A stretch of DNA of 64,000 nucleotides from VAZQ01 sp036557665 (GTDB lineage Bacteria > Pseudomonadota > Alphaproteobacteria > Rhizobiales > Xanthobacteraceae). Below are positions 42,019 through 50,229 of the stretch, in pieces. The DNA lies in contig DATBHG010000064.1 of NCBI GenBank assembly GCA_036557665.1, positions 120,013 to 184,012 of the forward strand, written 5' to 3'. The stretch's first letter is position 1. Each line of letters begins with the position of its first letter. A model generated the notes under the pieces. It was given only the letters and a program-made list of their open reading frames with translations, was not told the DNA's origin and did no database searches. A program made the position numbers and the translations under genes.

Positions 42019-42074
42019 CGGTGATAATCCTCCAGATCAACGTTGATGGCATCCTCGCCTTCCCAGCCCATACC
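42015..42074 (-). pseudogene. higB toxin remnant (C-terminal stub)
   Basis: In the frame that stops inside the higA ATG (TGA overlapping ATGA at 42015-42018), the codons read GMGWEGEDAINVDLEDYHR. The final WEGxDAxxVxLEDYH pattern is the usual HigB C-terminus. Upstream of this point the frame loses all resemblance, and within 40 bases it runs into the end of the PF04392 receptor gene. The toxin has therefore been truncated to its last 20 codons. Confidence 0.6.
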
Positions 42075-42111
42075 TGCGGTTGGGGAAGTTTCATTTTGAA
42101 CCTCACTCACA

Positions 42112-43092
42112 TCACTCGATCACCTCGTCGGCGAGCAATTGAATCGAGTTAGGCACCTGAATGCCGAGTGCCCTTGCAGTTTGCAGGTTGATGACGAACT
42201 CGAACTTGCTGGACTGCAAAACCGGCAAGTCGGCAGGCTTCGCGCCCCTGAGGATTCGACCGGTGTAGATGCCGACCTGATGCCACGTGTCCAAATCATC
42301 GCTCCCATAACTCATCAGCCCTCCGACCTCGGGAAATTCACGAAGGGAATAGATCGCGGGAATCCCATAGCGCGTCGCGAGTGTCGCAATTTGCACGCGC
42401 CGGCTGATGAAGAAGGCCTCACCGGTGACATAGAGGGCGTCGGCCGGGTCGCGCCCAAGGCTGGCGAAGGCGGCCTCAATTTCGCGGCTGGTGCTGGCGT
42501 TGAGCACTCGAATTTGCAGTCCGAGCGCGCGTGCCGATTCCGGTATGTCTCGCAGCGTGGCTTCGGCGATCGGAGCATTCGCGGGATTGACCAGGACGAC
42601 AATACGAAGTGCCTTGGGCAGCAGATCATGCAGGAGGCCAATCCGCTTGGTCACAACCTCAGTGTTGAAGTTATTGACGCCGGTCGCATTGCCGCCCGGC
42701 CGGGCAAGGCTGGCGACCAGTCCCAACCTGACCGGGTCGTCGCCGACGCCGAAGACGATCGGGATCGTCGAGGTCGCAGCTTTGGCCGCCTGGGCACCGG
42801 CGCGAAAGGCCGGCGTGGCGATCACGTCCACGCGACGACCCACTAGATCAGCCATGACCTCCGGAAGGCGATCGAATTGGCCTTGTAGCCAGTGGTACTG
42901 GACCATCACGTTTTGGCCTTCGACGTAGCCGGTTTCGTCGAGGCCTTTGCGGAACGCAGCGACACTGCGTACGGCGTCCTGGGCCGACCGGGCATTGATG
43001 AGGCCGACTATCGGCGCTGGCTGCTGCGCGCGCGCGGCGAGCGGCCACGCGGCTGTGCCGCCAAGTAGTGTGATGAACTTGCGTCGTTTCAT
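42112..43092 (-). CDS. PF04392-family ABC-type substrate-binding protein, paralog
   Basis: This 326-residue receptor starts at ATG 43092 (MKRRKFITLLGGTAAWPLAA..AQQ), which gives a strong twin-arginine-type signal. Blocks such as YVEGQNVMVQYHWLQGQFDR and LARPGGNATGVNNFNTEVV align closely with the copy at 4295-5281. Again there is no permease or ATPase gene. Its insertion between a higB stub and a decayed coxG copy suggests the surrounding segment has been rearranged. The block at 43154-43171 is shared with the other copy's leader. Confidence 0.88.
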   Translation of the reverse strand: MKRRKFITLLGGTAAWPLAARAQQPAPIVGLINARSAQDAVRSVAAFRKGLDETGYVEGQNVMVQYHWLQGQFDRLPEVMADLVGRRVDVIATPAFRAGAQAAKAATSTIPIVFGVGDDPVRLGLVASLARPGGNATGVNNFNTEVVTKRIGLLHDLLPKALRIVVLVNPANAPIAEATLRDIPESARALGLQIRVLNASTSREIEAAFASLGRDPADALYVTGEAFFISRRVQIATLATRYGIPAIYSLREFPEVGGLMSYGSDDLDTWHQVGIYTGRILRGAKPADLPVLQSSKFEFVINLQTARALGIQVPNSIQLLADEVIE

Positions 43093-43153
43093 TGGGCACC
43101 TCGTCGACCGGCCAGTAGGTCCTGAAACGAGGTGGGCGCGGTCGGCGCGTCCG

Positions 43154-43171
43154 ACCGAAAGGATAGCACAC
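43154..43171 (-). promoter_or_regulatory. conserved leader block upstream of the PF04392 paralog
   Basis: On the minus strand it reads GTGTGCTATCCTTTCGGT, which matches 15 of 18 bases of 4214-4231. It is 61 bases before the start codon, almost the same distance as in the other copy. It may include a -10 element. Confidence 0.4.
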
Positions 43172-43199
43172 CGTCGCACGGCAGGAGAGTGTGCTGCGG

Positions 43200-43640
43200 C
43201 GCGGTAAATTAATTCGCCCTATAGCCGCAATGGGTCATAAACGGCGCACCCGATCAGTCCCGAGCCCCGAGCTTATGTCCGCACTACCCCCGAAAGCTGT
43301 GCTCCTCCTCTACAACTTAAGGAGGATGATTATGCAAGATGACACCTCGACCCCCCACCGAAACTCACGCCACCGAAACAACGTCATGCCCGGATGCCTC
43401 AAGAGCTGTGACGCTGCACCGAAAATTCTCTTGAGGAGGGGGGCCACGTCACGCTGCTTGGAAGAACTCTCTCAGAGCTCAGCGCACGCGCGGGCGAGAC
43501 AGGCGCTTATATCGTCTCGCGTTACACCTGGGTAACCGGAACCTCCTGGCTGCGCCGGAGCATCTGCCGGTCGTGCTCAATCATGCGCGACTCATACCCT
43601 GGGTTTGGGGGTCGGAAACCACCGCACGGTTGATCGGTTA
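43200..43640. other. non-coding segment, possible dispersed-repeat remnant at its start
   Basis: Bases about 43222-43310 (GCAATGGGTCATAAACGG, then ATGTCCGC near 43275) resemble, from memory, an intergenic repeat of Bradyrhizobium-type genomes that is often mis-annotated as proteins beginning MSALPPKA. The rest of the stretch shows no gene. Confidence 0.35.
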
Positions 43641-43644
43641 GCCC

Positions 43645-43830
43645 CGTGATGGGCGCTCGCCGGCGAGGAATTGACCGAGGTGGTCAGGACCGACACCCAC
43701 AAGGGCAACGTGCGCAAGCCCGGCTTTGAGCGTGCCTGCTGATCGTGGCCCAGCACGATCAATTGAAGGGTTCAGCGTCCTCGCCAAGGCCGTCTGGAGC
43801 TGGTTCATCGGGTTGCTCGACACTGATTCA
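43645..43830 (+). pseudogene. decayed coxG copy
   Basis: Bases near 43660-43745 read EELTEVVRTDTHKGNVRKP and then reach a stop, which matches AELTEVVGADTYKGK of intact CoxG. About 25 bases later, in another frame, SIEGFSVLAKAVWSWFIGLL matches the CoxG C-terminal anchor. The whole SRPBCC core and the linker between these parts are missing. It is a second coxG with a frame change and an internal deletion of over 100 codons. Confidence 0.75.
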
Positions 43831-43836
43831 GGGTGG

Positions 43837-44436
43837 TCAGCCGTGCAAACGCGGATGCTCTTTCTCGTTCATTGGATGCAATCCGCGAAACAGCCACCGG
43901 AGGAGAAGCACTGCCAGCCACAGGAACAGGATGACGAGTGCCACCGCGGCGACCGGTGCAGCCAGCGTGAGAACCGAGACCAGGAGGGCGCCTCCGAGCT
44001 CCGCGGTTGCCAGCACCAGATTGCCGATCCCGCCAGTGAAGATGGTTGATTGCGCCCTGAGCATTGCGGTCACGCCTTGCGTGAGGCCGGCAACCCCTCC
44101 GCCGGCGATCACAGCCGCCGTCCATTTCACCATTGGCGGAACGTCGGTCATGACTGCCGCAGAGACGACCGTTCCGGCCACGAATGCGGCGGGTGTCGCC
44201 AACGTGTCGAGCAGGTTGTCGACACCTGGGACGTAATACGCTGCAATTTCCACCAGCGCCGCGACGCTGAGCATGATCAGTGCGGATGGCGTCCCGAGCC
44301 ACGCGAAATTGTCGCCGAGCGGCAAATGTCCGGCGTAAGCCGCAGCGCTCATGACCAGCATCGGCAGGAATACCCGAAAGCCGGTTGCGGCGGCGAGCCC
44401 AATCCCAAGGACAACTGACAGGGCGGCATCTGACAT
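43837..44436 (-). CDS. DUF4126 integral membrane protein
   Basis: This 199-residue protein has about 6 hydrophobic segments, starts MSDAALSVVLGIGLAAATGF, and carries GDNFAWLGTPSALIMLSVAA and DNLLDTLATPAAFVAGT, a DUF4126 pattern. Function is unknown. A Met 12 codons upstream (44472) is an alternative start. It converges on the coxG remnant. No partner gene is evident. Confidence 0.8.
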   Translation of the reverse strand: MSDAALSVVLGIGLAAATGFRVFLPMLVMSAAAYAGHLPLGDNFAWLGTPSALIMLSVAALVEIAAYYVPGVDNLLDTLATPAAFVAGTVVSAAVMTDVPPMVKWTAAVIAGGGVAGLTQGVTAMLRAQSTIFTGGIGNLVLATAELGGALLVSVLTLAAPVAAVALVILFLWLAVLLLRWLFRGLHPMNEKEHPRLHG

Positions 44437-44630
44437 GGAAACCCCCATGAGGGGCGGAAGCGTGGGTTCCAACCCGTCGCGGTGTACGGACCTTCACCGG
44501 GCAGGTGCGCACGCGCCTGTAGCGCCGGGCGTCCCTAACGCCGAGGGCGATAGGGAATCTCCGACAGCTGGATCACGCCTGCTCGATTGTTTAGATAATA
44601 CCTCGCAGCGGTGCGCCACGGGATAGGCAG

Positions 44631-46118
44631 GTGAAAAGCAGCACGAGCTTCATCGAACGGCATGGCCTGTGGACCGATGGCCAGCGCCGCCAGGCCGAGG
44701 AGCTCAAGCGCAGGATCGCGAGAGAGGATCTGCATCTCGTGCGCCTCGCCTGGGCCGACCCCCATGGGGCATCGCGCGCCAAGGCGGTCACTCCGGCGGT
44801 TTTCATCGCGGCGCTGACCGGCGGCTACAACATCAATGTCGCCACCAGCACGCTCGATTCCGCGGGCGCGCGCACCTTTGACTCGTTCACTCACGGTGGC
44901 GGCATGGGACTACCGGAAATGACCGGATCGCCCAACCTTGTGGTCGTGCCCGACCCAGCGACATTCCGCGTGCTGCCGTGGGCGCCTGGTGTGGGCTGGG
45001 TGCTGTGCGATGAATATTTCGCGAGCGGCTTGCCGTTTCACTTCTCGCCGCGGCAGCTGCTGCGCCGCCAGATCGAGCGGTTGGCGAAATCCGGCTTCGC
45101 GCTCCTCGTTGGGCTCGAGATGGAATGGTATCTGCTGCGAGCCGCCGAAGCGCTCAGCGACGAGCACATCGGCGCTCCCGGGATGCGCGGACGTCCGATC
45201 AATACCGCGCCGGTGGAGCCCGGATATTTCCTCAGCGGCGAGACGAACATGGATGCCATGCAGCCTGTCCTTTCGGCGCTGGTTACGGATTTCGACAAGA
45301 TCGGCTTGCCGCTGCGCTCGATCGAGAACGAGTTCGGACCGGGTCAGGTCGAATGCACCTTCGCCGCACGCCCCGCGCTGGAGGCGGCCGATCACGCATT
45401 GCTGTTTCGCACGGCCACGCGCCAGATATGCCGCCGGATGGGCTACATCGCGACCTTCATGTGCCGACCGGCCCTCAAGGGCTATTACGCCAATGGCTGG
45501 CATCTGCATGAGTCGGTGGTCGAGCAGGGCAGCGGCCAAAACCTGTTCATGCCGCACAGCGAGCGCGAGCACCTCTCGCCCCTCGGCGCCGCTTTTCTCG
45601 GCGGCCTGCTGCAGCATGCGGCGGCATGCACCGCCTTCTCGACGCCCACCGTCAACGGCTATCGGCGATTTCGGCCGAACTCGCTGGCCCCCGACCGCGC
45701 CACGTGGTGCTACGATCATCGCGGGGTGATGGTGCGCGTGCTCGGAGGTCACGATGATCCCGCCACCCGGCTGGAGAACCGCACGGGCGAGGCTGCGGCC
45801 AATCCATATTTGTACATCCTGTCGCAGATCGTGGCGGGTCTCGACGGGATGGAGAGGAAGCTCGATCCGGGCCCGGCGGACGAGGCGCCCTATGGCGCCG
45901 ATCGGCCCCGCTTGCCGCAGAGCCTGTCCGCCGCATTGGACGCATTGGAGCGCGACCAGGTCTTTCGCAAACAGATAGGCGAGGTGTTCATCGCTTATTT
46001 CCTCAAGCTCAAGCGCAACGAGGCCGGCCGTTTTGCGCAGTGGCTCAAGGCCCAAGGCGTGCAGGAAAGCGGCGAGCCGACCCAATGGGAGCAGAACGAG
46101 TATTTCGATTTCTTCTAG
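44631..46118 (+). CDS. glutamine synthetase-like gamma-glutamylamide synthetase
   Basis: This 495-residue GS-superfamily ligase has a GTG start. Catalytic blocks are LLVGLEMEWYLL, IENEFGPGQVECTFAA, ANGWHLHESV, NGYRRFRPNSLAPDRATWCY and LENRTGEAAANPYLY (adenylate, glutamate and metal sites). It is too diverged for housekeeping GlnA. It lies 18 bases before a Rieske dioxygenase alpha subunit. In aniline degradation a GS-like enzyme (TdnQ/AtdA1 type) forms gamma-glutamylanilide from aniline and glutamate before dioxygenation, so an amine or aniline substrate is the best inference. Confidence 0.87.
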   Translation: MKSSTSFIERHGLWTDGQRRQAEELKRRIAREDLHLVRLAWADPHGASRAKAVTPAVFIAALTGGYNINVATSTLDSAGARTFDSFTHGGGMGLPEMTGSPNLVVVPDPATFRVLPWAPGVGWVLCDEYFASGLPFHFSPRQLLRRQIERLAKSGFALLVGLEMEWYLLRAAEALSDEHIGAPGMRGRPINTAPVEPGYFLSGETNMDAMQPVLSALVTDFDKIGLPLRSIENEFGPGQVECTFAARPALEAADHALLFRTATRQICRRMGYIATFMCRPALKGYYANGWHLHESVVEQGSGQNLFMPHSEREHLSPLGAAFLGGLLQHAAACTAFSTPTVNGYRRFRPNSLAPDRATWCYDHRGVMVRVLGGHDDPATRLENRTGEAAANPYLYILSQIVAGLDGMERKLDPGPADEAPYGADRPRLPQSLSAALDALERDQVFRKQIGEVFIAYFLKLKRNEAGRFAQWLKAQGVQESGEPTQWEQNEYFDFF

Positions 46119-46136
46119 ACTGTAAGGACCACGGTC

Positions 46137-47513
46137 ATGTTGGAACGTTTGAATGTGGCGGCGCCGCGCACCGACAACGGTGCCGAGCGGTACGACTGGG
46201 ACGAGCTCGTCCGGGAGGACCGCGTCCACCGCCTGATCTACACCGACCCCGCCATTTTCAATCTGGAGATGACCCACATCTTCGGTGCGGTGTGGGTCTA
46301 TCTCGGGCACGAAAGCCAGATTCCGAGCAACGACGACTTCATCACCGTCCGGCTCGGCCGGCGGCCGATCATTCTGCTGCGTGACTCACAGGGCAAGATT
46401 CGCGCGTTGTTCAACCGTTGCACCCATCGCGGCACGACGCTCTGCCGCAAGGACAAGGGATCTGCCCGTTTCTTCCAATGCCCCTATCACGGCTGGAGCT
46501 TTCTCAACACCGGCAAGCTGCGCGCCGTGCCCTGGCCAGACGGCTATGCCTGCGACTTCAAGGATACGAGATTCAACGTGGCCCAGGTGCCTCGGGTGGA
46601 GAGCTATCGCGGATTCATCTTTGCAACGCTCAATCCCGAGGCGCCGCCGCTGCTGGAATACCTCGGCGGCATTACCAAGCCGATCGATGAATGGCTCGAC
46701 CGTCAGCCCGGCGGCAAGATCGCGGTCTGCGAGGCGAACCGGCTGCGCTACAAGGGAAACTGGAAGCTCGCCTACGACAACTCCGGCGACGGGTATCACG
46801 TCGTGTTCTCCCATCGCTCGTTGCTGGAGATGGAGAACCGCCAGGCGGACGTCGCCAACAAGGGCATGTCCTATTACAAGGGCTCGCCGGATACGCAACC
46901 CATGTACATGGCCTATATGGGCCACGGTCACCACTTCAAGGACAAGCGGCCGAATATCCAGAAGCGAGCAGGCGGCTTGTGGGCGGTCGAAGGCCCGTGT
47001 CCCGGGATGGAGCATTACGCCGAGGCAATGCGCCGGCGCTACGGCAGCAGGGCGGAAGAGATCCTCGATCTCGCCTCCTCGGAGCCGGTCAACATCAACG
47101 TCTTCCCCAATTTCTCGCTGCTAGGCAATCACATCCAGGTATTCGAGCCCGTGTCGGTCGACGAGACGAACGTCACCTGGTACGGGACCGCGGTGGTGGA
47201 CGAGGAAGACGCGCTCGGCGGCGCAGTCGACGAGATCAATGCGCTGCGCATGCGCACGCAGGAACAGTTCCCGAACTTCGGCGAGGTCGACGACCTCGCC
47301 AACTTCGAGGAGATCCAGCGCGGGCTCGCGTGCCTGGAGGACGAGTGGATCTACATGCACCGGGGTCTCGGCATTCCCGGCCGGGTCAAGACGGACGCAA
47401 ACGGCATCATCACCGCCCCGGCCACCGACGAGGCGTTCATGCGCGAATACATCAAGGAGTGGAAGCGGCTGATGCAGGCCAGTCCCAAGCTCGCCGTGCA
47501 GCGCGAGCCGTAA
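46137..47513 (+). CDS. Rieske aromatic-ring dioxygenase alpha subunit
   Basis: This 458-residue large subunit has the Rieske cluster ligands Cys95 and His97 (CTH) and Cys115 and His118 (CPYH). The mononuclear iron site is in DNSGDGYHVVFSH, with Asp214, His221 and His226. The N-terminal 45 residues and the ring-hydroxylating C-terminal domain are full length. A beta subunit follows after a small cupin. No reductase or ferredoxin gene is present, so electrons must come from a protein encoded elsewhere. The family attacks benzoate, anthranilate, aniline and similar aromatics. Confidence 0.94.
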   Translation: MLERLNVAAPRTDNGAERYDWDELVREDRVHRLIYTDPAIFNLEMTHIFGAVWVYLGHESQIPSNDDFITVRLGRRPIILLRDSQGKIRALFNRCTHRGTTLCRKDKGSARFFQCPYHGWSFLNTGKLRAVPWPDGYACDFKDTRFNVAQVPRVESYRGFIFATLNPEAPPLLEYLGGITKPIDEWLDRQPGGKIAVCEANRLRYKGNWKLAYDNSGDGYHVVFSHRSLLEMENRQADVANKGMSYYKGSPDTQPMYMAYMGHGHHFKDKRPNIQKRAGGLWAVEGPCPGMEHYAEAMRRRYGSRAEEILDLASSEPVNINVFPNFSLLGNHIQVFEPVSVDETNVTWYGTAVVDEEDALGGAVDEINALRMRTQEQFPNFGEVDDLANFEEIQRGLACLEDEWIYMHRGLGIPGRVKTDANGIITAPATDEAFMREYIKEWKRLMQASPKLAVQREP

Positions 47514-47526
47514 CGGACGGTTTCAC

Positions 47527-47841
47527 ATGGCGGACTATCGGGTGAAGCACGTGGAGCCTGTCGTCGTCGGCAAGGACATACAGGCGCGCGTGTTCACTCT
47601 TGCACCGGGCGATCTCATTCCCTGGCATTATCACAGCGAAAGCACCGATCATTATTTTGTGCTGCGCGGGACCCTCACCATCGAGACGCGCGGTCCCGAC
47701 CATAGACACGAGCCGTCGGCCGGCGCGCGGTACAGCATCCCGCCCGGGACCGCCCACCGCATCGCCAATGCCTCTGATTCTGAATGTCAGTTCCTCCTGC
47801 TGCAAGGTATCGGCAAACACGATTGGCACAAGGCGGAGTGA
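47527..47841 (+). CDS. small cupin protein of the dioxygenase operon
   Basis: This 104-residue single-domain cupin has first motif GDLIPWHYHSESTDHYFVLRG (given here as WHYHSEST and a downstream Glu-free FVLRG) and second motif SIPPGTAHRIAN. The metal His residues are present. It lies 13 bases after the alpha subunit and 11 before the beta subunit. It could be a thiol or ring-cleaving dioxygenase-like accessory, or a regulatory metal-binding protein. No equivalent is found in classical aniline operons as far as I recall. Confidence 0.85.
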   Translation: MADYRVKHVEPVVVGKDIQARVFTLAPGDLIPWHYHSESTDHYFVLRGTLTIETRGPDHRHEPSAGARYSIPPGTAHRIANASDSECQFLLLQGIGKHDWHKAE

Positions 47842-47852
47842 CAGGGCCAGGC

Positions 47853-48440
47853 ATGCATCTCATCCACGATCCCTCGCTCAGCTCCTATTACGTCAACGAT
47901 GCCCTTTACCAGGAGCTGGTAGAAGGCTTCTCCGATTGGCAGCGCGACGAGCTCGCAATCGCCGAGGTTTCCGAGCGCGACCGCTTTCGCATTCTGATCG
48001 AGCGCGAAGCGCGGCTCCTCGACCAGCTTCGTTTCGACGAGTGGCTTTCGATGTATGCGCCCGAATGCATCTACTGGGTCCCGAGCAGCCCGGAACGCGG
48101 CGACCCGCGCCGGGAGGTCGCGATCTCGTTCGACGACCGGCGGCGGATGGAGGACCGTATTTATCGGCTGCGCACGGGGTATGCGTGGTCGCAGGCCCCC
48201 AAGTCGCGGACCGTCCGGATGATCTCGAACGTCGAAGCGTTCACGACCAAGCACAGCTCTGTCCGCATGGTGCGGTCAAATTTTCTCATCAGCGAATTCC
48301 GGGTGGACGGAACGCGCTTCCTTTCGGGGTGGTGCGGTCACCGCTTTGTCGAGAATGCCGGCAGCTGGCAGATCCAGGCGCGGCAGGTGAACCTGATCGA
48401 CTGCGATCAGAACCTGCGCAATCCAAGCATCGTTATTTGA
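47853..48440 (+). CDS. Rieske aromatic-ring dioxygenase beta subunit
   Basis: This 195-residue NTF2-like small subunit carries EREARLLDQLRFDEWLSMYA, then YWVPSS, RMEDRIYRLRTGYAWSQ and RTVRMISNVEAF, the standard blocks. It forms the alpha3beta3 dioxygenase with the product of 46137-47513. The start follows the cupin stop by 11 bases, so the operon is GS-like, alpha, cupin, beta. It converges on the small Arg-rich gene, 3 bases apart. Confidence 0.93.
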   Translation: MHLIHDPSLSSYYVNDALYQELVEGFSDWQRDELAIAEVSERDRFRILIEREARLLDQLRFDEWLSMYAPECIYWVPSSPERGDPRREVAISFDDRRRMEDRIYRLRTGYAWSQAPKSRTVRMISNVEAFTTKHSSVRMVRSNFLISEFRVDGTRFLSGWCGHRFVENAGSWQIQARQVNLIDCDQNLRNPSIVI

Positions 48441-48443
48441 AGC

Positions 48444-48638
48444 TCAAATAGATGCTTTGTGCGAGGTCGCGGGTGCTGCTGCACTCGATCGCCGCTCCGC
48501 GCGGGATCGGCGATCCTTTCCTTCTGCCCGGCGCTCTCCGATCGAGAGCCGCTCCTGCTCGGACCGGGTATCAACACCGCTGCGGCGATCCCGATCTGAG
48601 CGTCTTTCGCCGGTCAAACGTCGTTCATGGTTCCTCAT
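48444..48638 (-). CDS. small Arg/Glu-rich hypothetical protein
   Basis: This 64-residue protein, MRNHERRLTGERRSDRDRRS and so on, is dominated by repeated ERR, DRR and GERR units with no hydrophobic core, and is probably disordered. A perfect AGGAGG Shine-Dalgarno (48647-48652 on this strand) lies 8 bases before the ATG, which decides the start, although the frame extends to 49226. Proteins with such DRRSG/GxDRRS repeats recur in Bradyrhizobium-type genomes without known function. Confidence 0.65.
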   Translation of the reverse strand: MRNHERRLTGERRSDRDRRSGVDTRSEQERLSIGERRAEGKDRRSRAERRSSAAAPATSHKASI

Positions 48639-49224
48639 TTGCCGGGCCTCCTGCAAGGCAACCAAGCCGTATACAGCAAAGTGATGAACGATTGGTGAAG
48701 CGTGACGCGGCAATCTTCTGCTTCGGAGAAGCTCCATCAGGGTGGCCCGAGGCAATGCCGAGCGCTTGACTGGCCGGCGTGTCATTCGACGCGTGCCGGA
48801 TCGACGATGAAATCGGTGACCCTGAGGAGGCCCTTGGCCGCCGTCTCCGCACGCATGCGGCCAGACGATGCGCCCATGCATAGTGTAAGCCCCGCCACGA
48901 GGGCTGCTTTTCCGCCCGGAACCCGGCAGGTACATGAACGGCATGTCGTCGCTTCGGTTGTGACGTTCGGCCCCGGGCGGGGTTCCCGCCATCCCGTTGC
49001 GGCGGGCAAACCGGCGGCGTATCCCGGATTCATCCGCTCCGCGACCCGGCCCCGTGATGACGAGCCGTATCGGGCTGAAAGGGTCGTCTGGTTCACGACC
49101 GCGGAGGGCGGGAGCCTTCCGCCCATGACGCAGATAGTCGAGCCGGGGGGCTTTTCGACCAGATTGCTGCCTTTCTTGCAAGCGAATACTCTGCCCTGCT
49201 GAGCTCAACCGACGGCACGGGGTC
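48639..49224. other. long region without a recognisable gene
   Basis: Nearly 590 bases lie between the small Arg-rich gene and the TRAP-type receptor. Open frames run through on both strands (for example 48702-49202 plus), but none resembles a family. It may be a decayed gene. The promoter of the receptor operon should lie near its end. Confidence 0.4.
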
Positions 49225-50229
49225 ATGTCGCTTTGCTCCGGGACGATTCGTCGTTCCTATCCGGCTGCTTGGGTTATTGTCTGCGCGGCGCTGCTGGCTG
49301 CGGCGCCGGCCTGTGGAGTTGCGCGCGAGTTTCGCGCCAGCGACAACCAGGCGGCCGACTATCCGACCGTCCAGGCGCTCCAGCTCATGGCCAAGCTGGT
49401 GGAGGAGCGCACCGGAGGGCGCCACTGGATTCGCGTTTTCCATTCGAGTCAGCTGGGGGAGGAGAAGGAGACGATCGAGCAGACGCGGATCGGGGTCATC
49501 GATATCGACCGTACCAACGTCGCGCCGATCGGGGCACTGGTGCCGGCAGCCAACCTGCTTTCGCTGCCGTTTCTGTTTCGCTCACTGGACCATCTCCACC
49601 ATGTCCTCGACCAGAGCATAGGCAAGGAGATCCTGTCGGGTTTCGAGCGCTACGGATTCGTCGGTCTGACGTTCTATGATTCGGGCGCGAGGTCGATCTA
49701 CAACAGCGTACGACCGGTGCGCTCGATTGCGGACATGCAGGGGCTGCGCATTCGGGTGCAGCAGTCCGAGGTCATGTCCAGCATGATCAAGGCGCTGGGG
49801 GCCGAGCCGATCCAGCTGCCCTACGGCCAGGTCGGCACCGGGCTCTCGACCAAGCTGATAGACGGCGCAGAGAACAACTGGCCTTCCTATGTCACGACCA
49901 ATCATTACAAGCTGGCACCGTATTATACCCTGACCGAGCACGCGATGAGCCCGGAGGTGCTCGTGATGTCCCCACGCGCGTGGGAAAGCCTGTCGAGCGA
50001 GGACAAGGAGATCTTTCGCGACGCGGCCGAGAAGTCGAACATCTACATGCGCGAGATCTGGTCCAGTCTGGAGGAGCATTCACGCCAGCAGGCGCGCGCC
50101 GCGGGCACCACCATCGTCACCGACATCGATCGAAAACCGTTCGAGCAAGCCATGAGCGGGATCTATTCCAAGGCGATGATGGACGAGGAGGCGCGACAAT
50201 TGATCGAGCGAATCCGCCAGGTGCAATGA
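49225..50229 (+). CDS. TRAP-type solute-binding protein (DctP family), sensor-linked
   Basis: This 334-residue DctP-family receptor has a signal peptide (AAWVIVCAALLAAAPACG). Typical blocks are EFRASDNQAADYPTVQAL, SQLGEEKETIEQTRIGVIDI and the ligand-anchoring SMADMQGLRIRVQQSEV-like region (SIADMQGLRIRVQQSEVMS). No DctQ or DctM permease gene is in the window. Its stop overlaps the start of a membrane histidine kinase by ATGA. It is therefore likely to be the ligand-binding partner of that kinase instead of a transport receptor. Confidence 0.9.
   Translation: MSLCSGTIRRSYPAAWVIVCAALLAAAPACGVAREFRASDNQAADYPTVQALQLMAKLVEERTGGRHWIRVFHSSQLGEEKETIEQTRIGVIDIDRTNVAPIGALVPAANLLSLPFLFRSLDHLHHVLDQSIGKEILSGFERYGFVGLTFYDSGARSIYNSVRPVRSIADMQGLRIRVQQSEVMSSMIKALGAEPIQLPYGQVGTGLSTKLIDGAENNWPSYVTTNHYKLAPYYTLTEHAMSPEVLVMSPRAWESLSSEDKEIFRDAAEKSNIYMREIWSSLEEHSRQQARAAGTTIVTDIDRKPFEQAMSGIYSKAMMDEEARQLIERIRQVQ

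Noticed and set aside
48444..49226. Full 260-codon minus-strand frame ending in the Arg-rich protein
   Set aside because: Only the last 64 codons follow a perfect Shine-Dalgarno. The upstream part has no family resemblance.
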